Assembly: GCA_914767715.1 (NCBI GenBank)
Contig: OU612065.1
Coordinates: 18,846,001-18,910,000 of the forward strand
DNA: 64,000 nt
Direction of reading: 5' to 3'
Source: Membranipora membranacea
Taxonomy: Eukaryota > Bryozoa > Gymnolaemata > Cheilostomatida > Membraniporidae
Positions within the stretch are counted from its first letter, which is position 1. Each line of letters starts with the position of its first letter. Position numbers and translations under genes: made by a program. Under the pieces are notes generated by a model that worked only from the letters and a program-made list of their open reading frames with translations, had not been told where the DNA came from and made no database searches. This document shows positions 11,501 to 38,130 of this stretch, piece by piece.

Positions 11501-14500
11501 TTGAAGGCTGGTCCTGGACACCGTTGACATCTATGCTTGGAGTCTTAGTAGGGCTGGCTGATGACGATGTGGTTGTAGCAGGGCTGGATATACTAGTTTG
11601 CCTAGATAGACGACGAGGCCGCACGATCTCGACTTCGCTAACTATCTCACTGTTAGTCTAAAAACAAAAAGGTGATAAACTCGTAACTCTGCTCTATTTT
11701 TGCTATGGGTGATAAAAGCATGAATGTGTTCTAAAATTACATTATTAAACAACCATTTAGTACATCACACCACCTGCAATTATTTTGTGTCTCGCAACAG
11801 TTGATAAATGCCAATCCTAAAATAGCAGACAATGTGTCAGGCTGTGAAGATAACTCCCGCATCGTAACTTCAGTAAATGTTCGGTTTACCGAATAAATGA
11901 TGGTTTTATACGAAGTTACAGGAAGGAGAATCCCTCGCCATAATCTTAGCTCTTCATGATGTTTACCATTTCCACAGATGTTAATATGATTGATGGGGGG
12001 ATTAGGATGATGGTAACGTGATATTGCTGAGGTAATATTTTCTGACCACAGATGGAGGAGGATCTATGCATTAACAAAGCTCAAGCGTGATTTTCTTGAG
12101 TAATCATTGTAAAAAACAGAGCTTAGGTTGATAAATCATTTTAAGGAATTCCTCACTGATGCTTATTCCACATCAATGACTCCGGTGAATTGGCAACAAG
12201 AATTTAATATGAAGACATCAGAAGCTATGCGTGAATGCTAGATTTCGCAGAAACCGTGCCTTCTGCTTCCAGGCCTAATGGCTACATTCCATGTACCCCA
12301 TCCAACGGTGGACTAGTGCCATGTTCCGTTTATGGTAGCTAACTGCAAAGGTCTTACGCTTGATAAATTCTAGTTTCGAGGGTGCGTCATACCCTCAGAA
12401 CGGGAATTCTAGGGCACCCTTTTTGGGGTCTGGCCAGCACGATAGCAAGTAAGGATCCCATCCCTTTTTTTGCTGGGAATCAGTCAGTTTAGAATAATAC
12501 TAAATGTATGTACCTTGATTAGCTGATTGATTCTCGCTTGCACATCAGAGTCCTTGAGAGTCTGTGATTGTGGTTGACTCGGCACATCAACCGAAGCTCT
12601 GGCGTTGAAAGACACCAAGTTACCTCTGCTATCTGTAAAAGCAGAAAATTCGAGAGTAACACGTTAGATCATGAATAGTGCGTATATTACATTACTATAT
12701 CATATAGTATAGTAAATACAGTGTTGTTTATGTAGTACAGTAAGCGCAGAATGGTATGGTATAGTATGGTATGGTATAGTATGGTATGGTACTACTATAC
12801 CAAACAATTAAGTAGCAAATATGGGACATGAAAGTAAGGTCAAACAAAGAGGTATGAATTCTCTGTAAAGGATCAGTAATTAAATTGTGCAGCGATGTTA
12901 TGTGCTATGTGTGGCAAGAGGTAAACCATATACATGATATATAAATGCATATGCACAACTGGAATGACCACATGGGCCGAATAGCTATACCCACTGATAA
13001 GGAACAGAGGCGCAATTAAATAGCAGGAAAACACATCAAACTTGGGTAAGCAAACCCTAGTATGAGTAATCAAATTTTGGTGGAAAGCTATAAACAGGGG
13101 CTCAGACCAAATATTAGGCACTGAGCCAAACCCTAACCTTTCTGTTGGAGCTGTACTGATATCATGCAGTGTTTATCCTCGATCCAATGAGCGCGCTGAG
13201 ATACGACCATACTCATCTTCTTTGCGTACTCCTCAATGATGTCGTAGACTTGCTCGAGTTTTCTCAAAGCTTCTACATAAGTGAGATGTTCTGCGGCAGA
13301 CAGAAGTTTTGAGGGGTGTTCTGTGTTTGGTGGTTTATTATAGTTGTTGTTTAGTTTACTGTCACTGTTAGAAACTTTTGGATGAGTTATCTCCAGCGAG
13401 TGTGCGCTCCCAAACGATCCGGATCGGCTGAAAGACTACAAAATAACATGAGTTGTCAGTTAACAGTAACAGAAGACAACTCTGAAAATTTTTTAACACA
13501 AAACCCGAATCCATTTAATCACATCTTAATTCCAGTCTCTTTTACAGTCATCTACATTCCAGACAGACCTGTTCGGAAAAAAAACACTTAATTCTTCCAT
13601 ATAAGTCTGAGGCTGCAGTTAGCACAGGCAATCACAGACGAAAATAACAATTATTGAGCATCTAATTGGCCATCGCCAGCTTGCAGTTTCTTGGCAGCAT
13701 GTCAGCTCATCGCATCGCAGTGTTATTGACGTCTTTATGGGAAAATTAGTTCCCAGGGGTATTCCTCAGCATATAACAAAGATAAGCTACAAATTGAAGT
13801 TTTTCTGTTGATTGGCTGGCCCATTGGGATTTATGGCATGTTGCTCATGATAGCATAGTCAGTGGATACTGCCTCGGGAGGTGATCAGCATTAAAACGAA
13901 AACAAAACACAGTCTCTAAAGTCACAGTGAGGATGCTCTCTGCTGCAACCATCTCCATGATCATTCATAGATATCAATATATCATTTGCTATGGATTAGA
14001 AGGTTGTTACCCTCATTATACTGAGAAATGTCAATTCCCATTACCCCACAAAAAAACTATAGGATTAGTACACCCACACAAGTATTCATGTCACGCATGC
14101 ACAGACCCTGGGGCGCGGACGCTACAAACTACAACACGCATACTCTGAACTTAAAATAAAAAACTGATGAACACTGTCAACACATGATGAGAACTGTCAA
14201 GGTTCTTATGCTTCAGCTTTTATAAACAAGACTGGATACAACCAGTTACCGAAACTGAATCCATTGAAGATTCTCGCTGGCCTGTGATGCCTAGACAAGA
14301 GAAGACAGGGATGAGAAATTCAACTCACAGCAGCATTAGAGTGATTGTCTTCATCGGCAAAACTGTGACCCTCTTCTAAGTCCAGACTCTCCTCACGAGA
14401 ACTGCTAAAGCTCTCCTGTATACTGCCCATAGAAACACCCTGAAAAGAGAAAATTGTGGGTCAACAAAATGTCACGACTGTCGTAACCAAAAAAATGAGT

Positions 14501-17500
14501 ATTTTTGGTGTTTGACAGTTCTGCAATCAAACAAACGGTTTCACATAAACAAAGACTATACAACGCTGAGTGATTTGACCGTAATAAAGGTATTTGTAAT
14601 GTGGTTCCCATTCCAGAGAAACATCACTATTTTATAAAGAAAAAACTCCCGAACGGCCAACGTCCATCGGCAAAACATGCACAGCTGCTGTAGCCCTGTT
14701 CACACGGTCACTGGTTTTGGTTTTTTTGGGTGGCCATGTACTTCTCGGTATAGTATCAGTAGTTGTCTTTTGCTGTTTTAGCTCTAATCTTCACCACTTT
14801 GAGGCTTGAGCTTTGACTTTTTCTCTGTTCCATAGGCAAATAAATTAACTTTGTCATTTATCATATTCAAAATAAATATAAATAAGTTGATTCCACTAAA
14901 TATTGCAGTAATAATGTGAAAACATAGCTTAGTTAAAAAAAATTTAAAACACCCGTGAGTATGACCATGACTTTGACCTTGATCATGGTCATACTCATGG
15001 GTGTTAAATTTTTTTTAACTAAGCTATGTTTTCACATTATTACTGCAATATTTAGTGGAATCAACTTATTTATATTTATTTTGATTATGATAAATGACAA
15101 AGTTAATTTAATTGCCTATGGAACAGAGAAAAAGTCAAAGCTCAAAGTGGTGAAGATTAGAGCTAAAACAGCAAAAGACAACTACTGATACCGAGAAGTA
15201 CATGGCCACCCAAAAAAACAAAACCAGTGGCCCTGTGAACAGGGCTACAGCTGCCGCACAAGCCTACAAATCCAGGTGTCGGTTCAGCACAATGTTAACG
15301 GCTAATATTGGTCACATTGAACATATTAAGAATTGTCCTTGAGTGCAAGGTCTGTTTTTTTAGAGACAAAACTACAACCCGATAAGCAAAGTTCAGTAGT
15401 TTTAAGCTATGGCAGTACAGGTAACAAGGCACTGGTGGTTTAGAAAACGAGTAAACCAGGCCAACTTTCAATTCGGTGAATATTCCTCTGATTCATTTTT
15501 GCTTTTTATTTGGCATTTCACAGTAAAATCACGATGAAGGAGTGGGGGAAATTATTCACATTTTAGGGGATATCCAATACATGTATATGGTGCTAACGAC
15601 CAGGATCTAATTGTGGTCATTCTAATTAAAAAAAAATGGCCGCCTCAGATCTACTAACTATGTAATCCGATCTGGCTATGTTTTGATGATAGGGTTTTCC
15701 CTGTTTTTGATCAAAGCACAATGAATCAATCTCATTGGCCAAAAGCAGTCATGCGCTTATCAATGGCCAAAATGCAGGCTATACTTATTCCACAAAAGCC
15801 CTTACAATGATTAACCACAAAGGAATGTGAATAAATCTATAGAATGGAAACTTAACAGCTAACCATTACTAAAGTGGTCTTCGCTTCAGTGAGCTTTGTG
15901 TGCCATAAGGATTATTGGCACAATGCCACATTTCTCCAGGAAAACCATGCATTTTCAGATTAAGGAATATTACCAGCTCCGGTTCAAACTTCCGAGCGCC
16001 TCCATTTTTAACCACTTGCACACTTATTATATTATAGCCCAACTACAGTAATGCTTCATTAGTAAACAAGGTTGAGCAAGGAGTCCCCTGTTACTTCTTG
16101 GTTAGAGCAATATTTAGAAAAACACACTAACAGCTGCTGATATGTTTTCCCCATGTACTAGAAGTGATAATTAAATAGCATGAATGTGTTTTTTTATATG
16201 AATCATTAAAATTGTGATTGATAAATATAGACACATCTATTTTTATCCAGATTAGCACTGCTTAGAATTAGAACATACAGTGTAATATACCTCAAATTAC
16301 GCTTTGCATGCATATGACTAGACTAGACTGCGCACGAAATGCACATACTTGAAACTTATTGCTCTATAAGCTTTGCAGGCACTAGCGAACTATTATCAGT
16401 ACGCCCACACACCTTGAGAAAATGCATAAACAACTTGCTGCTAGCAGTCACTATTGATTCTTGAACCAATGAGAAGCCATAATGTCAAGAATAGAAATGC
16501 TTGCTCAATTTACGAGCTGCATGCAGTCCAGGAGAAATAGTAGGAGTCATAATACATACCCTCTCCTGACACTTCTGGCGATGTGCGAGGGATTTTCTAT
16601 GTTTATAGAGGTTGCTTTTGGTCTTGAAAGACTGGTCACAAATGTCACACGGGTAGGGCCTCTCGCCAGTGTGCATACGTATGTGTTTCTCGAGTACACT
16701 TGGTTTAGCCCATGCTCTTCCGCAGTACTGGCAGACATGTTTGCCCGGTTTGAGGGGGTGTTTTCTCTTACGCTGCCCCGCCATGTTCAAAGGCTGCATA
16801 GCACCTGTATCAAAAACAAATTAGATCAATCATAAGATATATTATATAGTAGATACTGTAGCTGTAGTAGGTACTGTAGCTGTAGTAGGCGTGAGTTTAT
16901 AGCACAGTGCTTGTAATTAATGACCATCAGCTCTTGTGCGATGATGAATTTTGAATCAATAAACAGAGCTAGCCAGCACGTTGGAGTGCCGTATGTGGGT
17001 CGAGTTTTGGTTTATCATTATATTATGGGAACTTCACAGGAAGTTTGTTGCTGTAGGTTTACAGAGTAGATCATTTAAATTGGCACACGGCCTAATTAAA
17101 CTTGAGTACTTGGGTTTGTTTCCTGCTGAAAGTATGGATTACTTTTGAGAAGACTAGTGAATCAAAAGTCTCCAAAAGAATTATTATTACAGATCGAATT
17201 TCACTTTTTGTCCTTTGTGTCGGAAATACAATAGCTACTATGTGTAATAAAGCAAACTTTAATCCTGCGATAGCTTCAGCTTGGGAATACCCGTCTACCT
17301 GTGGGATTCGAGAGAGAAACAGATTCATCACAGGAAAGAATCGTGGGAAACACAACTGATCTTATACTATTGTAGGTTGCTACTCCAGAACTAATTTGCA
17401 ATTCAAATGAGTGAGCAGTAACTCATTGATGACACCATGTCTAATGGTGCACAAAGACACAAGCTTCTTATCAAAACAAATGTTTGTATCACAAAAGTCC

Positions 17501-18182
17501 ATAAAGAAAAACAGATCCTGGTATAATATATCAAACCATTTTTGATAATTTCTTTGACATAGTTAGGATTTTTCCTTATTTCCTGTGATTTAATGTACTG
17601 CTCAACCACAACAACATGACTCACCAAAGGCGTTATTAGTGTTTTTATGATCAGGAGGAGTAGATGACAGCTGGGGAATCGTAGTTGGGCAGTTGTCATT
17701 TGGTGAATCAAACGAATGCTCAGGAGCTCTGGGTGGTCCAAATACACTGTCATCAGCTGATAGAGACGTGCTCAAGAAGTGGGATGTAGTGGAGAGAGGA
17801 GTGGATCCAATATGGTCAGGTACAGCGTATGGTATATCCACAGATTTCTCATATTCACTAGCCAATGAGTCATGAGCAAGATCAGCACCTGGCATACGCT
17901 CCATAGAATTCTGTCTCTCTAAAGTCGGCCTCCGACTCGAGATGCTTCTACCAAGACCTGTAAGGAAGGCAATATTAGGTGAGCCTATCTGTATTGAAAA
18001 CCAAAGTCTTATGGGTCTTACATCCACTGAAAGTAATAATAGTTTGTAAAATAAAATCAGTATCCATTTAATGCAAGGATGACAAGCATTAGACAGCAGA
18101 GTGATTCATTCATTGATAACATGTTTCCTGTAAGATAAGTATGGAGAGAGAACAGCTTCCTACCTGAGCTAGTTGACGCCAT
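542..18182 (-). CDS. Schnurri/HIVEP-family zinc-finger transcription factor (3' end outside window)
   Basis: This encodes a large nuclear DNA-binding protein. Drosophila Schnurri acts with Smads in Dpp/BMP repression, and vertebrate HIVEP1-3 bind kappaB-like sites. Coding exons in transcription order: 18182-18164, 17957-17625, 16804-16560, 14439-14329, 13435-13138, 12632-12514, 11657-11500, 11191-11050, 10471-10231, 9937-9851, 9472-9320, 9116-7572, 7333-7179, 6931-6764, 6461-5364, 5009-4820, 4647-4496, 4049-3883, 3371-3175, 2980-2745, 2520-2377, 2008-1877, 1529-1359, 1057-928, 639-542. Every junction is GT-AG and in phase, giving 2,163 codons. Domain order: finger pair (residues about 142-192), single CCHC finger (528-549), second finger pair (1649-1699), acidic run (about 1746-1775), then at least four more fingers from residue 1976. 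The start ATG follows an in-frame TAG and sits in AAAACCATGG. The fourth C-terminal finger is cut after its second Cys, so the gene continues past base 1. Family assignment is firm. Whether it is a one-to-one Schnurri ortholog is inferred. Confidence 0.93.
3883..4049 (-). CDS. Exon 18 of the Schnurri/HIVEP gene: acidic Asp/Ser run after the second finger pair
   Basis: The exon encodes an Asp-rich tract broken by Ser/Gly and Glu ([19 protein letters not shown] and further). An acidic stretch directly after the C-terminal ZAS pair is a standard part of the ZAS domain in HIVEP proteins. GAT repeats in the DNA produce open frames on both strands, but only this frame joins its neighbours in phase. 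Confidence 0.92.
4496..5009 (-). CDS. Exons 16-17 of the Schnurri/HIVEP gene: C-terminal ZAS finger pair
   Basis: Exons 5009-4820 and 4647-4496 together encode the second finger pair. The leader [14 protein letters not shown] is followed by C1649-x2-C1652 and H1665-x3-H1669, the linker TDLRPYS, then C1677-x2-C1680, with H1693 and H1699 on the second exon. The intron falls after FKTK, inside the second finger. The signature [14 protein letters not shown] and FKTKGNLTKHM(R/K)SKAH is almost invariant in this family, making this the strongest single identification in the gene. The 172-bp intron (4648-4819) shows nothing notable. Confidence 0.96.
7572..9116 (-). CDS. Exon 12 of the Schnurri/HIVEP gene: large low-complexity linker exon
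   Basis: This is the largest exon, 1,545 bases open throughout, encoding a Ser/Thr/Pro/Gln/Val-rich segment with no recognised fold. It contains short repeats such as PASQAV and a run of [20 protein letters not shown] type. Disordered linkers of this kind separate the finger pairs in HIVEP proteins. It begins with a phase-1 GAT codon split over the junction and ends at GGAGCAA|GTAAG. Confidence 0.9.
10231..10471 (-). CDS. Exon 9 of the Schnurri/HIVEP gene: solitary CCHC zinc finger
   Basis: The pattern C528-x2-C531-x12-H544-x4-C549 forms a single C2HC finger ([17 protein letters not shown], then TKLYC). HIVEP/Schnurri proteins are known to carry one isolated CCHC finger between the two ZAS pairs, and the position here fits. 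The lead-in ([18 protein letters not shown]) contains several aromatic residues and ends in a Ser/Phe-rich stretch. Confidence 0.88.
12751..12791. repeat. Short tandem repeat of TATGG-type units in an intron
   Basis: About eight 5-bp units alternate between ATGGT and ATAGT. It lies in the intron between exons 5 and 6 of the Schnurri/HIVEP gene, well away from the splice sites. Confidence 0.8.
14682..15253. repeat. Fold-back palindrome with two arms of about 270 bp
   Basis: The sequence from 14682 to about 14962 is repeated in reverse complement up to 15253, with an 11-base loop near ACTTTGACCTT. Matching landmarks are TAGCCCTGTTCAC against GTGAACAGGGCTA, GGGTGGCCATGTACTTCTCG, and TAACTAAGCTATGTTTTCAC. 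The arms differ by several substitutions and small indels. It lies in the intron between exons 3 and 4 of the Schnurri/HIVEP gene. It codes for nothing recognisable. A fold-back transposon or a head-to-head duplication are both possible. Confidence 0.9.
16560..16804 (-). CDS. Exon 3 of the Schnurri/HIVEP gene: N-terminal ZAS finger pair
   Basis: Two C2H2 fingers are contained in this exon. The first reads C142-x2-C145-x12-H158-x3-H162 with the core [13 protein letters not shown], joined by the linker TGERPYP to the second at C170-x2-C173-x12-H186-x5-H192 with core [14 protein letters not shown] basic stretch (QRKRKH) precedes them and could serve as a nuclear localisation signal. The KPSVLxKH and [10 protein letters not shown] signatures are diagnostic of the HIVEP/Schnurri N-terminal pair. 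The exon ends at a GTATGT donor right after QER. Confidence 0.95.
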
Positions 18183-18281
18183 GGTTTTCTTCTTAGCCTG
18201 ACTTGATGTGTTAGCAGGCCTACAGAGTCTGCTTAAAATGGTGGCATACTATGAGTTGCTGTTAGTTGGCGTTGTCTGGTG
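18164..18281 (-). other. First recognised exon of the Schnurri/HIVEP gene: 5' UTR plus start codon
   Basis: An acceptor (TTTGTTGCAG) ends at 18282, and the exon runs to a GTAGG donor next to 18164. It holds about 99 bases of 5' UTR with an in-frame TAG, then ATG at 18182-18180 encoding MASTSS. The acceptor implies at least one further non-coding exon upstream (to the right), which was not located. Confidence 0.7.
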
Positions 18282-20951
18282 CTGCAACAAATATAACAGC
18301 ATTAAGAAAAAGGAATAAATACCATATCAGAATAGTAATGCAGGCATGTCACAATTACATTTCCTCTCAAGGAAACAAGGTTCATATTGTTACAACAGCA
18401 TTAGTCATGTTATACATGTAGGGCAATCACACTACAGCACATCGTTGTGATCGCTGCTCAAATCAGCTGGGCTTCGTGTTGATTGCTACCAGCTAGTTCA
18501 ATACTGAACCTCTATCCAGACTGCTCCACACATAAGTGTTACAGACTTTTGCATATTTTATAGTTAATCATGCCACCATGGACTGTATTAAATACAACAA
18601 CTTGCTTGGCGAAGCCTCCCACTATCCAACAACAAACACATTACACGGCTTGTACCTGATTACTCTAATGTATGTCCCATGGCCATGCCCACTCATATTT
18701 AAATACAGTACAGCCCCATCTCACTCTCTCTAGTGGGCCCACTTCTTCTGTACTTAAGTTTCTTTCACCCTCAGAACTTGCATGATATGACTGAGAAAAG
18801 GAAATTATACTGACTGTCCTACAGGCCAAATAAATACTTCCAGGCTAGGGGCCTGGTGTAATACTCAACAGTGTCCCTGCTGTGATATCACTATTGATAA
18901 ACCAAGTAGGACTAGTGACATTTTTTGTTTAGAACCTTAGCTGGTGATTAAATAAATACTTCAGTTCAGTCCTTGTTATTTGGAATTCTATGTATATGTG
19001 GGTACTACTATCTACTTACATTCACTATTATGTATACCCAGGCAGCAGTGCTATACTCCATAAATGTACTGTTAGAACATTATCCTGCCCTCCACAAGGT
19101 ATGTCAATCAACTTTCACAATCTTAAGACTCACCAAGGTGAAGTTGCTTTTCATGAGAATTGGGGATTTCTTGGTGATCATTCATTAGGGGATCTTCCTG
19201 TACTAGGGATTTTCTCATTCAGTAGGTGTTTCTCCATCCAACATACATTAATCATGACGTCAAATCTTGTATTACTACGCTTCACATGTCTAAACATTGA
19301 TCATTAGCCTTGCCAAACTTCATTTCCAACAATTAAAGAAATTAATAACCGCTAATCCAGCTAAACAATCATTTACAAGATCTTTTGCTGCAAGTTTATC
19401 CACAAAAGATACAATGTAAGTTAAAATAATGTACTCATTTGTGGACTATGTCTTTGTGTGGATTTATATTGGGGCCACCCCTTCATCCAATGAGGAAACA
19501 GCTCATATCAGTGGAACACTCCTTTGCTGGGCAACAGGTACAAATAGGGCAGGAGGGGGAAATTCCTGTCACAGTAAAACTTTGATCATCACCAAGTATT
19601 TTATGTTACATTTTGTAATGGAAGTTAGAAAACTATCATAGTGAAGAGAATCTGCAGCAAACTTTGTTGACCAAGAAGTCAGACCTGGCCAAGGTTGTCA
19701 AACCAATTAACTGTGGTAAACGGGTTTACCGGAAAGATGATTAATGGCATTGGTTACATCACAAAATATTCCCTGGGCTGCGGAAAGCAACTGATATGGC
19801 TAAAAAAATTGGCACAGAGAAGACATTTTTAATCAATAGTTCTCTCTAAATCGACCAATACAGAGGAACAAGTGACATAATTATTCTCGAGAGGTTTAAA
19901 TTGGCGGAAACTCAACACGAGAACACCTCCTTGACAGCTATTTAGACACGTTTTTCTTCACTCATCATAACTATAGCATTTAGCATTCCCCCTCTGTAGA
20001 AACCATGACGGTTTGCTTTTTACACACATTATATCAAATTATTTATTACACACCTCAGGAAGATCTAAAAAGCACTATGGAGTGCCGTTTATCTGTCAGA
20101 CTTAAAACTCGTTTCTCACAAACAAAATGCAGGATTCCACTATAAAACAGTAAGCATAGGTTGATGTTTCAGAAAAATACTCAAAGTATAGATTTCCCAT
20201 CTCAAAACTAAGCCAACCACTTCCCTAATCCCCTAAAATCCCAAAGCTATCAAAACCGACTTAAATCTCGATGTTTGAAGGAAAATAGTATAACAAAACT
20301 TAAAACATTTGGTTTTTGATGCTATCCCAGACACCACAATGACAATCATATTTGGAAAGAAACACAGTTAATTCCAACCTAACACTTCCACGCTGACAAT
20401 TCAATGATGTATTCATGAGTATAAAAAGTATTTACAAATAATTGATAGCCATTAAACTGAGAGACGTCACAATCAACTTATGTCCAGCTTGACCGGTCGG
20501 TTGGTAGCTGTTAGGTCAGGATTCAGAGACCGTATGCTCCTCAAAGCTGATAATTTTTCAATCGGAAATAAAATTAGGGATTGTTGTAGCTCTCATTGAA
20601 GCAAGGGACCGGGGAGGTAGACTGCAAAAGATACAGCGGTATTTGAGCCGGGGTGTTAATGATTGATGCGCAAGGTGAGATCTAGGCAAGTAGGCTCAAT
20701 GGAATATAAAATTTGACACTCTCGCAAAGTTTGTATAAGCGGTGATGAGATTTATTTTTATTTATTTTTCGTTCATACTAGCATTCTTCCCAACTAATAC
20801 AATATTTTTTTTAGTTTCTCTTTTTAAGATTAAATCAATAACAAGAATAAAAAAAAAAATAATACAAAGCAAATACAGAGCGAAAGTTTTTGGTCAAGAA
20901 ACTAGAAAGAGTGCAAAGTTTTAGTATATCAGACATTACACTACACCTCTA
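18282..20951. other. Intergenic region between Schnurri/HIVEP (5' side) and FIGNL1 (3' side)
   Basis: This 2.7 kb should contain the Schnurri/HIVEP promoter and upstream non-coding exons together with the FIGNL1 3' UTR. No ORF here resembles a known protein and all are short. No TATA box or first exon could be placed with confidence. Confidence 0.5.
20751..20766 (-). promoter_or_regulatory. Candidate polyadenylation signals for FIGNL1
   Basis: Two AATAAA hexamers on the minus strand (TTTATT at 20751-20756 and 20761-20766 on the plus strand) lie about 190 bases after the FIGNL1 stop codon, a normal 3' UTR distance. The region is AT-rich, so chance occurrence is possible. Confidence 0.45.
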
Positions 20952-35732
<14,781 letters not shown>

Positions 35733-36289
35733 TTACAGGCTTTGTATTTGTATCTGAAATATATATCATTGATAAGTGGTTGTGTACTATTTGTAGTATG
35801 TTATCAGTATACGATCACTACTTGTGAATTTTAACTGATTTCCCCTGTCTGGGCAATGATCTGGGGTTTGTAACGCTGTAACACTGTTAATTAATGATTG
35901 ATATTTCTTGGTTCAATCATCAACGACCCAATCAACAATACAATACATGTAAGTAACATACGCTACAGCTACATTACATATCACACACAGTAATAAACTC
36001 CTGACACCCATCAGACCAGAGGGATACACTGACCCTGACCAGACCAAGGAACTACCCCCCCTCCTCCAACCTTCATTGATCAGACATGGCCTAGCTAGAC
36101 TGACTTTGGACCTGGTCCCTGGACATCAGGCAGGCAAAATTCAATCGTGCTTGTCTCACCTGATGTCTCACGTGATGATTCTTAGCTCCTAGCGCCGACT
36201 TCAGCGTCGTGACTTCAGGAACGTTAAAAACTCATGAATCGTTTTACGTTTCCAGGTCATTTACCGGTAAACCAATAAGGAACAGCTTT

Positions 36290-36804
36290 AAATCTAACCA
36301 GGGTTCGTGGCAGGGGCTGTTAACAGTTGGCAACCAGGCAGTAGACAGTTCCAGTCTTTGGCAGTTCTAACAAAAAAGAACCGGCGATAGTGCAGAGTGT
36401 TGGTAGATGGAATGAAATACTGCTGTGCATGGCGTCTGCTGGAGTGGTGTGTTGATCTAGGCACATGCTCATTGATGATGTGAGGAGCATTAAAGTGGTA
36501 GGTGCGAAAGACCTGCAGTCGCCTACACTTACGGTGGTCATCCAGTGGTTGAAGGTCAAGCTTTGAGAGAAGACCGGTGGTGCTGGTCTTCCTGTCGCTG
36601 CGCCGGATGCCACAGATGAACCGGGCCGCACGACGCTGAACTGCTTGGAGTTTGGTCTCTACAGTCTGGGTAAGAGTGTCCCAAGCGCGGGAAGCATACT
36701 CGATTACTGGTCTCACTAGCTGTTTGTAGGCAGTGGAGCGAATGTCTTCTAATGTTGTGAGGACATTGCGTCTTATGAAGGCTAGGGTGGCATTTGCCTT
36801 ACTA
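36290..36804 (-). pseudogene. 3' fragment of a second LINE (reverse transcriptase C-terminus)
   Basis: On the minus strand the frame runs from about 36804 (KANATLAFIRRN) through LVRPVIEYASRAWD and LQAVQRRAARFICG to NCLLPG and a stop before 36294. This is the conserved end of a Jockey/CR1-type reverse transcriptase ORF. The copy is 5'-truncated near 36805, next to a short duplicated stretch (TGATTTTGGGTGA repeated). Its sequence differs clearly from the FIGNL1-intron LINE, so it belongs to another family. Confidence 0.85.
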
Positions 36805-37599
36805 ATAGTAGTGATTTTGGGTGATCACTATTTTGGGTGATTTTGCCTCACTAGTCCAATCAATGGGTATGTGTCCTTATCAGTTTACTCTTAAATTATA
36901 GTGATTTACAGGCAATGACCTGATACTTACTCTTCTTTCAGGATCCCTCAGCTCCCTTTTCACTCCTTGGTTATATCAAGGGCATTAGTTATATTCATTG
37001 CAGACCTCTTTCACTTTTTCTTCTGAGCATGACTTTTTAGTTTTCGCGGTTTTTTCATTTCTAGCTAATCAAGGCAACAACTCTTCATATTTGTCATCAT
37101 TGATTTGATTGGTTTGATACTTCATGTCTATGAGCTCATTGGACAAACATGTTTCCAAAAAAGATGCAGATTGATTAGCTGTTTGTGACCTTTACCCTTT
37201 GATAACTCTTCTATGTGGACAAAAACTCAATTCAAGAGTTTTGTAACAATCTGTGCATGATTTTTAAAATAGGTGTGTCCAAAAGGGTATTCAATACATA
37301 CAGCCTAAGTCATTTATAACCCTCAGATAGATTGAGGTTCTCCAGTTAGGGATTATGATTATTTTAACTATTTTTGGCAAGGGGTGATAAATGAAATATA
37401 GGATGAAAATTCCAATTACCCCTCCTACTCACTGCTACTCCTAGCTAGATCTTGCTTGTTATGTTGTTCCTTCTTGTGTAGCTTGTAATACTTCTGTTTA
37501 AGATTTAGACAAATGTTGAAACTAGCCAAGCTGTTCGCTTTGATAGAGCCAACACATTGGCTAGGTTGGAAACATTATTATCATCAATAAATGCCAAAC

Positions 37600-37797
37600 C
37601 ACAGGTCTACTCCAAAACCTGGGATTTTGGCAATGTTTGACTGCCCCCCTTGAGTTTTTGTTGTTTGAAGGTAATTCATGGTTGAGAAGACTCATCCAAC
37701 TTTCATGGTCTCTGGAGTCAAAAGAAATTTGGACAGCAAAAACTCAAGGGGGGCAGTCAAACATTGCCAAAATCCCAGGTTTTGGAGTAGACCTGTG
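37600..37797. mobile_element. hAT-type MITE with perfect 8-bp target-site duplication
   Basis: The terminal inverted repeats start CACAGGTCTACTCC and stay nearly perfect for about 70 bases (37600-37669 against 37728-37797). The 8-base TGCCAAAC flanks both ends (37592-37599 and 37798-37805). An 8-bp duplication with 5'-CA termini is the hAT superfamily pattern. The 198-bp element has no coding capacity, so it depends on a transposase elsewhere. The near-identity of the arms suggests recent origin. Confidence 0.93.
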
Positions 37798-38020
37798 TGC
37801 CAAACTTAACTATGTATATATAAATATAGACTATAGTATATGTGTATGATGTCTTATTATGCATGTAGGTTCTCTGAGTTGTTGGACAGTCTCTCCACAG
37901 GCTACTAGCAGGAGTAGCTCAGTCCAGCCTTGAGGCCGGGCGTCAGGGTTAACAGGTTTTATGCTTGTGCAAAGTAAGGTTTCATAGGCCTACATAGGGT
38001 TTAATGTGCAAGGTGGATTA

Positions 38021-38130
38021 TGCACCACACAGGCCTTCTGTAGGTGGTGCAAGTCCAGTGGTCGAGTGTTTCAGTGGTCGAGAAAAGGCCTCAGCCACTT
38101 GCACCTACTACAGAAGGCATGTGATGCACC
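38021..38130. repeat. Inverted repeat, about 34-bp arms
   Basis: The left arm 38021-38054 (TGCACCACACAGG, then TTCTGTAGGTGG) pairs with 38097-38130 (ACCTACTACAGAAGG, then ATGTGATGCACC) at roughly 85 percent identity. The intervening 42 bases contain CAGTGGTCGAG twice. It could be the remnant of another small DNA transposon. No target-site duplication was identified. Confidence 0.65.

Noticed and set aside
16547-16835. Frames overlapping the N-terminal finger exon
   Set aside because: Antisense or out-of-frame readings of the ZAS exon.
17092-17359. Pair of opposite-strand open frames in an intron
   Set aside because: Neither has recognisable similarity, and flanking exons splice in phase without it.
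36320-36631. Second minus-strand frame over the LINE fragment
   Set aside because: Out-of-frame reading. The conserved RT C-terminal motifs lie in the other frame.
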